Source: Dermatemys mawii (lineage: Eukaryota; Chordata; Testudines; Dermatemydidae). Taken from it: a DNA stretch of 64,000 nt. Made by a program: the position numbers and the translations under genes. Under the pieces are notes generated by a model. The model did not search any database. It saw only the letters and a program-made list of their open reading frames with translations, and was not told where the DNA came from. Below are positions 1 through 11,560 of this stretch, piece by piece. The number at the start of each line of letters is the position of its first letter. Within the stretch, counting starts at the first letter, position 1. Where the stretch lies: NCBI GenBank assembly GCA_007922305.1, contig ML677366.1:14192489-14256488 (forward strand), written 5' to 3'.

Positions 1-42
1 ATGTGGCCCTCGGGCCAAAAAGTTTGCCCAACCCTGCCCTAG
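1..42. mobile_element. hAT-type DNA transposon, right end only
   Basis: The first bases match the terminal segment of the hAT copy that ends at 17712: 'tgg(a/c)cct..ggccaaaaagtttg' followed by a C-rich terminus. The remainder lies left of the window. Confidence 0.6.
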
Positions 43-1674
43 AGCACACACTTAAGTCCCATTGACTTTACTAGGCCTTAAGTATATACTCAAATACTTT
101 GCTGAATTGAGGCCTATCAAAGTAGAAAGTTCCAGATAACTAATTCCTCCCTCTACCCTCCATGTGAATCCCAGCAATTGTGCACGCTGCTCAGGCCTGT
201 ATTCTCTTGATCAGTTTACTGGCACTTGATTTACTTACAATGTTAAGCAGCATCTTGAGTTTTAAAGGGCTAAACTCATAATTCTCTCTTAAGCACTCCA
301 GCCCAGACCCTTCCTCCAGCACAAAAGCCACGTCACTGCACTGTATGCTGAGAAGTAATTTGGAGCCTGGAGAAGAGCTCCTTGCCATCACAGTGCAGGA
401 TGTCCCTTTATACATTAAGACCCCCCACTCCCTACCCCCAAGGTATATTCATCCAAAACAATGACTCAGAGTAAGTTAAATATTTTTTGTTATTACTTCA
501 ATAAAATATTTTGCAGAAAATAGAATCATCAGTGGACGCAACAAACAGGTTTTGAGAAACTCAGCATTTATCAATCTACTCATCCCTGTCAATGTTTTTT
601 GTCACCGTGAAACATTAGTCTTCACAATTCACACTTGTCCTGCTGCACTATGGCTTAATAAAATATTTACACCTCTCCCTGAGAAACTACCTGCTCCCCA
701 TCAGTCATACAGGTTTAAAACTGATGAGTGGCAGTAATTCTTTCATTAATAAAGTTGCAAAATACACTAATAATGCTCTTTGCTCAGCTTCTATTCCAAT
801 ATACTGAGATACAAACAGTCTCATTCCATTTTTATTCCCTTTTTAAAAAATACATTCTTGTAAATTTAGTGCCCAAGAATGGGAGAGGCTTACAACACTG
901 ACTGGAGCCAGGTATGGAGTACCTACTAGCTTCACCAATAAATAACTTTTTATTTACAATCAGGGCCTCCTGTGGCATTACTTTAAGACCTGAGCCAAAA
1001 CTGTAGCTAGTTTCACAGTATGAAAGAGACTATGTTAGGGATCAGACTGAAACCATTGCATGCTCCCTTTCACTTGTGATTTAAGCTATATGTCAGCTCA
1101 GGTTTAAAGTTTAGTACGTCCCCTTTTCAGAATTTGCTAGGAGAAATGCAATTTAATTGGGGTGGTTCTCTGAAGTATTTTCATAAAGTACATTATGTAA
1201 GCAAAGCATGTCAGCCATATTCCTCACTTAAAGCCATTTAAAACACTTTTTGATTTTGTAAGTCCAAAGTAAAAGAAAACCAGAGCATTTCTGAGCAATG
1301 ATATCTGTCTTAATATTTCCTCCTTTAACAGGTGAGTTATTTGTTCCTGTAATCCCTATTCCTGAGCAAAGAGGCTAGAATAACTTGACTGGGAAAACAC
1401 ACATAGTGAAAGCTTTCTGGTATTAAAGGGTTGCACCTGGGTCAAAATGCAAAGCTAAGACAGCAAACTACAGAGCACCTGCTAAGGAGCCAAAAGGAGG
1501 AGGACAAATCTGTGCAAGAGCAACTTTGCAACATGTTGATACCTTTTGTTAGATCAGCGAATGCTAGTCACAAAGCTTCTGCTTTAAAGAAACTTGCAAC
1601 AGCACTGACATTTGAAGTGTTCATGAAAGGATGGATCTTACACTTGTAAACAGTTTAAAAATATGAGGATTTTA
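43..1674. other. Non-coding sequence in MTHFS intron 2
   Basis: AT-rich sequence with no recognised gene. A 72-codon plus frame at 1431-1649 resembles no family I know, and I treat it as chance. Confidence 0.6.
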
Positions 1675-1946
1675 GGCCTGGTCTACACTGCAAGCTTATT
1701 TTTGTATTAGTATGTCACACTCAGAGGTGAGAAAAATCCATACCTGAGCGACACAGTCATACCGACTGAACTCCTGGTATAGACAGCGCTATGTAGATAG
1801 GAGGTTTTCTCCTGTTGACATGGCTACCGCCTCTTGGGGAGGTGGAGTACCTCCGCTGACTGGAGAAGCTCTCCTGTCGGCATAGGTAGTGTCTTCATTA
1901 AACACTGCCCGTGCACCTCAGCAGTGCTGTCTGTGGGGACAAGCCC
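1675..1946. mobile_element. Short TIR element (GGCCTGGTCTACACT family)
   Basis: The left end, ggcctggtctacactgc, is inverted at the right end as ctgtctgtggggacaagccc. It belongs to the same group as the elements at 10218-10919 and 11346-11530. No transposase is present, and the target duplication is not clear. Confidence 0.65.
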
Positions 1947-3905
1947 AGAGTGTATATGACATTTGTAGACCTTACTATTCTGATTCTCTGTGTTATTATT
2001 ACCTGTACACTTTAAAATCAATAAAAATGACTAAATCGAAATATGATAGTTTGGGGATTTTTTTATCTATCAGCTATTTATAACAGATTAGGCAGTGTTA
2101 CTATCAATATTTCTACTGCATTGCTGGAGCAACAAAATTGTCCGTGAAATATAAGCCATTATGATGTAAGCCATTAATTTCTTCTTTGATGCATAAACAT
2201 AACCCCCATAAAGAGTCCACAGGATAAAAAGGTTAGGAGTGTTTATATGGCAGGGTTTATTGTGCATGTAGTCAGCAGGTGACTGCACCACTGCCAACCA
2301 TGTCAGACATGTTTTATCATCACAGTGACTCTGAGAAAGGCTGCTTTCTACCACTGTATTTTTCACACACGAACCCTGTACAGACAATCAGCTTTATAAA
2401 AAAGACCACACCTGGAATCCCAGCATCCACTCTGCGATTGCTTATTTTTTTAGACATGAGGTTGGAACATTTGCTCTCCCCTGTGTGTGACTGCAATGCC
2501 TAAACAGGATTTTAATAATAGCAGACAGCAAAAATGACACTAGCTCAGGCTACTAAATCTGTAGAATCCTGACACCTGCTGGTAAAGGGAAATCATCACA
2601 TCACTTCAGAGCATGAAAGTGCTGTCTCGATGGGTCTAGTCCTCACATCACAAATACTCAAAATAATTAGTCAGCACAAACTGGAATTGTTGTACCAGAA
2701 TGTGATGCTCATGCTGAGTTATAGCCTTATTCACATTATAAAGCAGCAGGAGAACCATCCCACACTCTGGCACTGAGGAGTCCTCCTTTTCCAGGCTCCA
2801 ACGTACTTCCCAGTGTACAGGAGGAGGAGGTGCTGTGACTTAACTGTATTACAAACTGGTCCACTGTTAGTTATCTCAGCAAAGAGGACAAGGATTAAAT
2901 GGACCAGGGAGGGAGATCTTCTCTCCCTAGAGATGGTCCATTCAATTCCAGGCTGAAGCACACTCCTGGGCAGCATGGAGACATCTCCACTTCTATTGCC
3001 CATGCTGTCTCTACTTTGTGGACAAAGACAGGGGTACAAGCTCCAGTGCTGCCAATCCAGCTCTACATTTACTTCAAAAGTCATAAACAAAAATCACTTG
3101 TAAGAATAAAAGCAATAAATTTAAATTAGTCTCACAGAGGCAGAAAGTAAAACTCGCATGTTCAAATTTTTCTCTTAAAACTCTGATGCAGGTCTCAGGC
3201 CGTAATCCAGAACAAATGCTAACCTTATTTACTTTTGAAAGACTTCTGTATCTAGAAAACAGTACCAAGAAAATAACAGTGTTATTGTTCACAATGTAAT
3301 AAAATTAGCCCTCTTTAAGACAAAACACTTCCGAGCCACTTTCAGTGAATTTACAACTTTTTACTATGCCATTTCGACTTTCCTTTACACTTCAATTAAT
3401 TACAGAAAAAGTAATCTTTTCAGTTGTTTTGCTGAGTGAGAGATTAATAAGGACATTTTATGCATGGAGAATAGCGCTACAGCACTTAAGTGTGATTAAA
3501 AGAAACAGCAACATTTTAAAGAGTTAATGAACTTTACAAAAGTGAACAGCTTCAGTACGCCAAAGGCTTTTAGAACTTCAAGAACATGCTGTTGGTTAGA
3601 TGTGCTGTTAGAATTAAGACACATTTGTTCATGTTCTAAAGGCTACACAAAAGGAGTTCAGAGTAAAAATGTTTAAAACATTACAAAATGATGTCAGTGA
3701 AATCCACCTGCTTTTGTACTACAGCAGTTCATTTATTTATTACATCCCAAAGCAAGGGAGAGCAGCGATGGTGAGAAAACACGGACTTTAGTATCATATG
3801 CGTCTCTGAGCACAAGAAGAGCTAAGGGCTCAACTAAAAGTGCACATAAAGATCCAGAGGAGTGGGTGCTGATTGTTACTAAACAGGATCAGGTAACTGC
3901 TAGAA
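1947..3905. other. Non-coding sequence in MTHFS intron 2
   Basis: I see no gene and no repeat that I can name with confidence. Short open frames on both strands show no family resemblance. Confidence 0.55.
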
Positions 3906-4668
3906 TCAGGGTGTTCAAACTACGGCGCGGTGTCCACATCCAGCCCTTCAGACGTTTTAATCCGGCCCTTGAGCTCCCGCTGTGGAGCAGGGTCCAGGGC
4001 TTTCCCTGTTTCGGAGTTTCACCTGGGGAGCAGAGTAAGGGGCTTGCCCCGCTCCGCACAGCTCCTGGAAGCATCAGTATGTCCCCGCCTCCAGTTCCTA
4101 CATGTAAGGACAGCTAGGGGGCTCCACAGACTGCCCCATCCCAAGCGCTGCCTCTGAAGTTCCCATTGGCTGGGAACCGTGGCCAATGGGAGGTGCAGGG
4201 GCAGCGCCTGCAGACGGGGCAGCACACAGAGCTGCTTGGTCATGCCTCCGCATAGGAGCCTGAGTGGGGACATGCCACTGCTTCCGGGAGCTGCTTGAAG
4301 TAAGTGCCACCCAGAACCTGCACCCGTGACCCCCTCTTGCGCTCCAACCCCCTGCCACAGCCCTGATCCCCCCTCCCACCCTCCAAACCCCTCAGTCCCA
4401 TCCCAGGAGTACTCTCCTGCACCCCCAACCCCTCATCCCTAGCCCCACCCAGAGAGCCAACACCCCAACCTCCTGCTCCAGCCCACAGCCTCCTCCTCCT
4501 CCTGCACCCTGGGCTCCTCATTTCTGGCCCCACTCCAGAGCCCACACCCCCAACCAGAGCCCTCACCCCAACCCCCAATTTTGTGAGCATTCATTGCCCA
4601 TCATACAATTTTCATACCCCGATGTAGCTTCCAGGTTAAAAAGTTTGCCACCCCCCTCTCAACCCCCA
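3906..4668. mobile_element. GC-rich non-autonomous hAT element
   Basis: The element is flanked by a perfect 8-bp duplication TGCTAGAA (3898-3905 and 4669-4676). The left terminus cagggtgttcaaac has a degenerate inverse at the right (aagtttgccaccccc). The interior is C-rich, with many 'acccc' units and long antisense open frames that are compositional artefacts. No transposase is present. It resembles the interiors of 17223-17712 and 44176-44962. Confidence 0.8.
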
Positions 4669-4834
4669 TGCTAGAAGCTAGCGTAGAAGTCAAGATCAAG
4701 AACAGGCAATTCTGTAAGACTCTTATGTCCTCGGTCCAAGAGTCAGTTGGTGGAATGTCATATTAGGAGCTGGTGGAAATCCCCATCACTCAGCCAAAGG
4801 ATGGAAAATAAAAGGCCTTTGGGACATAGCTGCT

Positions 4835-4982
4835 GTCATGGCTGGGTCTCAAACCTGTACTGTTTTGGCTACAGGTGTTATTCAAGCCTTACCTATTAAG
4901 AAAGCTTAAGCCAAGCTAGTGCAAGTCTGTCTACTCAGGCTGGGAGACTCACTCCCAGCTCCAATGTAGATATACCTTATAA
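4835..4982. mobile_element. Probable TIR-element fragment
   Basis: The segment ends in 'ctccaatgtagatatacctta', whose inverse resembles the ends of other TIR elements here that include a 'gtagaca' motif. The left end is not defined. Confidence 0.35.
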
Positions 4983-5159
4983 GAAATAATGTATGGTCCT
5001 CTGTGATATGGAGGGTAGTTCTTTTGTAACAACTCAGGAAAAGGGCCTGGGCATCATGTGGACTGCTCAGTGGGCAGAAGCAGTCAAAAAGCAAACATGA
5101 GGGTGTATAAAGAAATAGAAAGGAAATGATACTGAAAATATTATACTGCCATTACATAA

Positions 5160-5763
5160 ATCAAATTACATATACTTTTGCCTCAGATACTGGATTCCAT
5201 TCTGGTCACCCTCTCTTTAAAAGGAGATAGCAGAAATAGAAGGGGTTCAGAGACCAGTGGGAAGAAATATCCAAGGTCCAGAAAAGACTGTTATGAAAAG
5301 AGACTGGAAAGATCGGGATGGTTTAGTTTAGAGAGAAAACAAATACAAGGTGATAGGATAGAGCTTTAAAAGAACAATTAATATTACAGAGAAGGTAAGT
5401 CGGGTGGTAATAGTCACCCTCTCATAATACAAGGACAATAGGCCAGTTGATGAAATTGAAAGGTAGCCAATTTAAAATGGATACAAGAAAATATATTTTT
5501 ACATTATACATAATTAACCTGTGAAAATCATTGCCACCAAGTAATATTTAGGCAAAAAGCTTAGTGCAATTCCAAAAAAGTTTAGATTCTTATAATAATG
5601 ATGCAAAGAAAAAGAAAAAAATATGGACACATTATTACATAGCTACACACTCAGGGGTTTCTTGCACCTTTCACTGAAGTATCTGACAATAGACACTTTC
5701 AGAAACAGGATACTGAACAAGATGTAACACTGGCCTTATCTAGGACGGTAATTCCTATGTTAC
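5160..5763 (+). mobile_element. CR1 LINE 3' end (subfamily ending ATTCCTATGTTAC)
   Basis: The segment begins in the degraded C-terminal part of ORF2 (DSILVTLSLKGDSRNRRGSE, then LERSGWFSLERKQIQGDRIE, compare GLFSLEKRRLRGDLIE). It passes through the CR1 3' UTR ('gttgatgaaattgaaaggtag', 'aacctgtgaaaatcattgcc') and ends with the short 3' tail 'attcctatgttac'. It is decayed and 5'-truncated. Confidence 0.85.
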
Positions 5764-7080
5764 AAGAGAGGAAGAATCATCAGTTCACCAAAGAACTCAA
5801 TACCAGAATGTTAACGACTTACTAGAAATGAATTGATTCTTCCCATGCAACAAAATACTATGGCTCATTGTCTTCAAGCAGAAGTTTAATGCAAAACTTT
5901 AAATCATTTCATTAAAAAATAAATTACATTAAGAAGCTAAACCTCAGTTTTCAATTTGGTTTCATGCCATGGTCTCAGCTTTTCTTTTTATGACCATACT
6001 GAAGAGATTTCAAATTATAATCTCTCTCGACATATATTGTACTGTAAGTTTTAATCAAGACTCGTCAAAGAGAAGACAATCTACTAATACCCTCAATCAC
6101 TTTAAAATCTTGTTTGAAGTGTTCTGTTTTCCCACTATGCAGAAATATTTAACATCATTGCTTCCAACATATGTACATTCCATTTATCCGACATTCAGAA
6201 CATATCTTCTTTCAATCTGTCTTAGTAACCCCCCAGAGTATTGTATGCAATGTGTCTTATTTCAGAATGCTTAACAGTTTTATAAGCTACCATCATATTT
6301 TCACATATAGCTATTGAACAACTAACTTGTTTGAAGTGACATATAAGACATTTACTTTGCTTTCAGTTATACTATTTTCCTCTCATATTGTTTTCTATTT
6401 CTAAACTCCTTTATATGCCTTATATTTCCAAGTTCTCTTATTCCTGGTGCACTGTTTTTACAATTTACAATTTTTTAAAATGCCATCTTTCTTTTGTAGC
6501 CATATATTTCATGTGATCCTCTCAAGAACATATTGCCAATCCATATGTCTCAACACTAAAGGCTCTATATAGTTTTAAGTTGTTAAGAATTCTGAGCCAA
6601 CTATAGCTACCAAAGTTCTACGTGCAGTGAGTGCAACATAAATAAACAGTAGGACTTTAAAGGTGGCTAAAACAGAGTATTTCCAGCTAAAAATGTTTCC
6701 GCAAGGTAGTTCCCAATGGGAAACTATGAATTGGGGCTAATGCTCCCTCAATAACAATTTCAAAGTACTTACCAGTGGGTTGCTGCAATTGTAAATTGAA
6801 AGTATCCATTTTCCTTTCAATGAGATCATGCTAACTGGTGTAAGCAGCTCTACTCAACCCTAATGCATCCCCAGAGCAGGTCCATCCTGTACACTGAATT
6901 AGACAGGAGTTTTGTGTTAAAAATAGTACGTTATCATGTAATTAAAGACTGAATCCTAACGCAGACTCACAAGGGGGCTGAACTTTGACTTTGCCACTGT
7001 TGCACATTTGCTCGTTTTATTGCTTCGTATCTAGAAAGGCCAACAGAAATCAACATTTTAAATGACAAATGACCTGGGTC
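5764..7080. other. Non-coding AT-rich sequence in MTHFS intron 2
   Basis: No gene recognised. A 101-codon plus frame at 5969-6274 has no recognisable domain. Confidence 0.55.
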
Positions 7081-7136
7081 ATTTTTATATGACAGAGAGG
7101 ATGATCTCTTGATCATCCTCTCTGTCATGTAAAAAT
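7081..7136. repeat. Near-perfect 26-bp inverted repeat (hairpin), 4-bp loop
   Basis: The left arm (7081-7106) and right arm (7111-7136) are reverse complements with one mismatch. The central 16 bp, gacagagaggatgatc / gatcatcctctctgtc, are perfect. The loop is TCTT at 7107-7110. It is not bounded by a recognisable transposon. Confidence 0.9.
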
Positions 7137-8284
7137 ACTGTCTTGATCTATTTTTACATCAATAACGTTCGTAATGCTGTGCACGACCAAGATGAAAAGG
7201 GACAATCCTGATCTAACAGAGAAAGGAGTATAATTAAAGGGAGTATCTATCTGTTAAAACCTGGAATGCATACCAAGGTTTAACACCACCATGCACAGAA
7301 TAGATAGTAAGCTCTCCTCCTTAAGAGTCACACTTGTGAGAAGCAAAGAAGTTTTACGGAGAGTCTAGATCTGAGCTTTCTGTTTTGTCATTTATAAATA
7401 AATATAGTCAGTAGTGACATAACTTATTTATGTACCTGCAGATATTTCATGGGAATTAAACAGCAATATATGGAAGCAATGGGAATTTTACTATTATAAC
7501 ACCATGTTATCTGCTCATAACAATGTAAATACAGTATTTCATTACTACTGCACTCACTACAGTATTTGATAACATCATGGAGATAAAGGATTCAGACATT
7601 CATAATTGGATGATAAGGGTGGTAACAAAGCAGTTTGGCATTCCTGCAAATGTACCAAAGTTTAATAAATATAGCAACACCCATAATAAAAATATGGCAA
7701 CAACTTTTTGCATACGATCTGTATGTTTTTCTGTTAGGAATAGTCTGTCTACTTCGTGTCTCATCATGCAATAACCTCAAACACCCTAGATGCACTTTCT
7801 AATCTTCCAAAAGCTACTCAGGGGAAAAGGAAAGAGGTCTACAGTTCCAGTCTCTAACCAGAATAACTCCTGAACTCCTCTAAAGATATCACAAATAGAT
7901 AATTAAGGTTCCATATAGGAAGATTAAGAAGGAAAACTCCAACCCCTCAACCCAGGAACAAAACACTTGTTGCCATGCGTGCATGCACACACACCAGTCT
8001 TTATTACAGAGAGCCGAAATATAAGGAACATTTTTTTCCTAATTCTTCTTTTAGTTCAAACTTTCATCAAAACATCGAAATTTGAAAAACTCTGACCAGC
8101 ATTAGCTGCTATTCCAGCCACTCTGACACTATCTGAAGTGGGACATACAGGATCCATGTAAACATGCCTCCTCAGGATGCCCTATTGCAGACTTCTGTGC
8201 CAGGCTCCTCCCACAGTGCACAAGAGCTACAGTGGTCCCTATATTATCCCTTCTTGCCATTCTCCTCCCAGCAACTGTAGGTGA
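7137..8284. other. Non-coding AT-rich sequence in MTHFS intron 2
   Basis: No gene or named repeat recognised. A short CA/TG-rich tract lies at about 7977-7995. Confidence 0.5.
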
Positions 8285-8374
8285 GTTTCACCCAGGGTGG
8301 ATTTGATTTAAATCAAATTGATTTAAATCACTAGTAAGGAAGACTTGATTTAATCATGGATTTCTACATAAAAG

Positions 8375-8575
8375 TGGCACCTTAAAGACTAACAGATTTA
8401 TTTGGGCATAAGCTTTCATGTGTAAAAAGTCCACTTCACCCACACCATACATCTGAAGAAGTGGGTTTTTTACCCACAAAAGCTTATGCCCAAATAAATC
8501 TGTTAGTCTTAAGGTGTCATCGAACTCCTCATAGTCTGTATCCACAAAACCAAACACGGCTACCCCACTGATACA
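8375..8575. repeat. Head-to-head pair of an amniote interspersed repeat
   Basis: The left arm (8375-8437) is an antisense copy and the right arm (8455-8519, continuing to 8575) a sense copy of the same repeat, with the core aagcttatgcccaaataaat and then ctgttagtct. A block of about 29 bp is perfectly complementary between the arms. The right copy continues to the hallmark 'cacggctaccccactgatac'. Other copies lie at 36061-36196 and 60379-60470. Confidence 0.8.
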
Positions 8576-8620
8576 TAAAAGTGCATTCTTGTTGGTTGTT
8601 ATAACCTTATATTATATATA

Positions 8621-8796
8621 CAGTGGATTCCGGTTAATTGGGCCATTGGTTAATTGGGGCAGCCGCTTAATCGGGACACATCACAAAGAACGGAAACAAA
8701 GCATCCTTTTTTATTTACTTCGGTTAATTGGGGCAGCCACTTAATCGGGCCAAATTGTTCCGGTCCTGATGTGTCCAAATTAACCAGAATCCACTG
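8621..8796. mobile_element. Pogo/Tigger-like MITE nested in the hAT
   Basis: The terminal inverted repeats are cagtggattccggttaatt and (inverse) aattaaccagaatccactg. The left end abuts TA, and a TA lies 2 bp past the right end, so TA duplication is likely but decayed. Internally the unit ttaattggggcagccgctta occurs twice (about 8650 and 8724). Confidence 0.75.
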
Positions 8797-9614
8797 CATA
8801 CACATATATATAAAAACATATTCTTCACAACTCAGAGATAGAGGAGACCCAAACTCGGTCTCTTTTTTGGTCTGCTGCCACTATAGGTTTTCCCTTCTAG
8901 TAAGAGAATGATATGGTAGATCTCAAATCAATAAAGGCTACACTCAGAAAGACCTCAAGACTTCTGGAATATGCTGCTGTAACAGTTTCACTTTTCTTTC
9001 TCCTGCCTATCCCTCCCTTCTAACATTTATCTCTCAACTTCTCTTTGTCCAGATCTATTCCACCCCCAACAATCTTCTATTCATTAACTTTAGAGAGAGG
9101 TAAGGGACTCTGCGTACACAAATTTGCAGAGGAACAATCGGGTTGAGGTCTGTTATTTCTCACCTCTATATATTATTTATTTATTTTAAAACATTTTTGC
9201 TGTTAAGAAGCATGTTATCTCTGGAGACATAAATCCACAGTTTGAGAACTGCAAAACTAAGCATCTCTGATGTTATCTTCTAGATTTAGCACTGAGTCTC
9301 ATCAGGTAGATAGAAAGATTAACCTAAATAATCTATACAGAAGCCGCTGAAACAGCATAAGATTGGTTTCCTAATCCATGAACTATTGGAACTCATTTAC
9401 AAAACTTTTCTTAAACATTACATGAATATATGGTCTCATACTACAGAATTAGACACATTACAGATCAAAGATATCTCATCATGAAATAGGGATTACAAAT
9501 TCTAATTTTAGATAGGTTTTTTCCTCCAAAAGCATTTTATCAAAAAATCTAATTTAAATAAAGAAAGTCAGATTTTTTTTTAAATCACTGATTTTTATCC
9601 ACCCTGATTTCACC

Positions 9615-10217
9615 CTATGGTTTTCCTGTTTTCTCATTCAAATTTCTAACTTAAATGCAATGAACTATAGTTCATCACATGCAGTAAATTGTCTCATGTC
9701 TGAACTAAGCTTAACTAAATAATACGTTAGACATTTTAAGAGACATCTTCCAAAAACCTCAAACCTGCTGATTAATGATGTACAGAATTTCATGTAAGAC
9801 AGACAAAAGGAAAGGAAGTAACAAAAAAAAAATGCTGAATAGAGGAAAAAGAAAGAATGACCTTAGGAGGCAAATGAAATCACTTGTCATCTAATATGTG
9901 AATATACAGAATTCTAAAGTGAGAAAGATGGACAAAAGAGAAGAAATTAACAAGTCAATCAACTGAAGCAAAATAAAGTGAAAATGCTGATCGATGGAGA
10001 CTTAGCACTGGTGCTAAGGCTGATAACACTAAATGACTTAAGAGAATTCCCGTGAAAAAACTAATGCCTCTGGGGAAAACATGCTAATAAGAAACATTTA
10101 AAATCGAGTTAAACTAAATTGGTTTGAATTCCTGCAGTATCCAACTTACAGGAGCTGTTGGTAAGTTCACCCAATGCGTGAGATCTGGTAAGTCTTTGTA
10201 TAGGTGAGCAACTCTCA
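9615..10217. other. Non-coding AT-rich sequence in MTHFS intron 2
   Basis: Purine-rich and AT-rich, with no gene or named repeat recognised. Confidence 0.5.
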
Positions 10218-10919
10218 GGCCTTGTCTACACTGGCAAGTTTCTGCACAGTAAAGCAGCCTTCTGTGGTGTAACTCACAAGATGTACATACTGCCAAGCCA
10301 CTTTGTGTGCAGAAACTCCTCAGCTGCAGCATTTGAAAAAAAAAAAAAAAAAAACCAACAAAAACCCCAAAACAAAAAAAACCCCAAAACAAAACAAAAA
10401 ACACCTGGACGAGAGTCAGAAGCCTTACAGCACAGAGGCTCCAGGACTGTATTGGCAGTGTAAACAAAGTACAATGAAGAAACCAATCAACTGGCCTCCA
10501 GAAGTGTCCTATAATCCCTCAAGTGGCCCCTCTGCTCATTGTTTTGAATTCAGCCAGCTGCCCTGAAGGCATGCACCCCACCCCCTTTCAAATCTCTGTT
10601 TCTCACTGCCCTTGCAAAGTAGCTGGCAACATAGAATGCCCATGGAACAATGTGATTGGGAAACCTGCATCATGTGACGCTGTGCCTGCCCCATGCGGCA
10701 TTGCAAACCCTTCCCAAAGTACCCTGCGGCCAGTTGCACTGCACAATGGGATAGCTACCACAATGCATGGCTCTCTTTGCAGTGGCAAGAGCTGCTAATG
10801 TAGATGAGCTCCACCGTCACAAGGAGCACAGTGTGGACACGCAACAGTGGTTTAATTCCAGTGCTTTAATAAAAGTGGCATAACTCGTTGCGCAGAAACT
10901 CACCACTGTAAACATATCC
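10218..10919. mobile_element. 702-bp TIR element with TCA flanks (Harbinger-like?)
   Basis: The left end ggccttgtctacactggcaa, continuing to tttctgc, is inverted at the right end (gcagaaactcaccactgtaa, then acatatcc) over about 30 bp. TCA flanks both sides (10215-10217, 10920-10922), a 3-bp duplication as in PIF/Harbinger elements, although TCA is not the usual TWA target. An A-rich tract with CCCC breaks lies at 10337-10403. There is no transposase. Confidence 0.7.
10337..10403 (+). repeat. A-rich low-complexity tract
   Basis: A run of 18 A is followed by repeated 'accccaaaacaaaa' units. It gives lysine/proline-rich open frames in two phases and their antisense Phe-rich frames. None of these is a gene. 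Confidence 0.85.
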
Positions 10920-11345
10920 TCAGAATCATGTTTCACACATGAATTCAGCATTTGCTTTCCATTAATATTCTTAAAAATTTCTGCCAGTGAAGATGTTCAC
11001 TGAAACATTTGCAAAAGTGCCAAGAGCCTGAGGCTGAAATGAATAAACAAATGAAAATATGCATGGTGACAGAAAATAATTTGAAATATTCACCCAGCTC
11101 TGATAGAAAGTGCTTTTATTTTGAAGTCTAAGACCTCAGTCCTGAAAGCTGTCCTGCAAGCTCTGTGAAGACACTAGGATACATCCACACACATCATCAT
11201 TTAGGATTCAAGATTCTATAAAAATTCCTACAGTCCAGCCTATAACATGCAGAAATTAGGAGAAGGAATCAGAGTGCATTCTAACACACTGTCCTTCCCT
11301 TCTAATAGCTTCTTATTGACCCCAAGTAACACCTGCTCATTGAGT

Positions 11346-11530
11346 CTGAGGCTATCGCTACACTACAATTTAAACTGTCGTAAATTGTGTCACTCAGGGA
11401 TTATATTAGCTACCCCCTTGAGCAACATAATTTATGCCAATTTAAGCGTGTGGACAGTGCTATGCCAGCAGGAGAGCTACCGCCAGTTGTGGGGGCTGGA
11501 GTAAACTCTCTAGTGTAGGCATCAGCTGAG
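11346..11530. mobile_element. Short TIR element just inside MTHFS intron 2
   Basis: The left end ctgaggctatcgctacacta and the inverse of the right end (ctcagctgatgcctacacta) match well over 20 bp. Its right edge is 30 bp from the exon 2 donor at 11560. No clear target duplication. Confidence 0.7.
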
Positions 11531-11560
11531 ATTTCGCATCAGAAAAAAGGAAACACTTAC

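Larger units (their letters stand above)
8293..9606. mobile_element. hAT element carrying two nested repeats
   Basis: The termini cagggtggatttgattt and its inverse aaatc...atccaccctg are flanked by the 8-bp duplication GTTTCACC / ATTTCACC (8285-8292, 9607-9614; 7 of 8 match). A 'ttgatttaaatca' motif recurs in both ends. No transposase frame is seen. The nested pieces are an inverted repeat pair (8375-8575) and a pogo-like MITE (8621-8796). Confidence 0.85.

Noticed and set aside
4019..4590. Minus frames of 84-116 codons rich in Gly/Arg
   Set aside because: They lie in the C-rich interior of a hAT element and have repetitive composition.
7081..7136. Pre-miRNA interpretation of the palindrome
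   Set aside because: The stem is about 26 bp with a 4-base loop, shorter than typical metazoan precursors; kept only as a structural finding.
10281..10566. Lys/Pro-rich plus frames and Phe-rich minus frames
   Set aside because: They are translations of the A-rich tract at 10337-10403.
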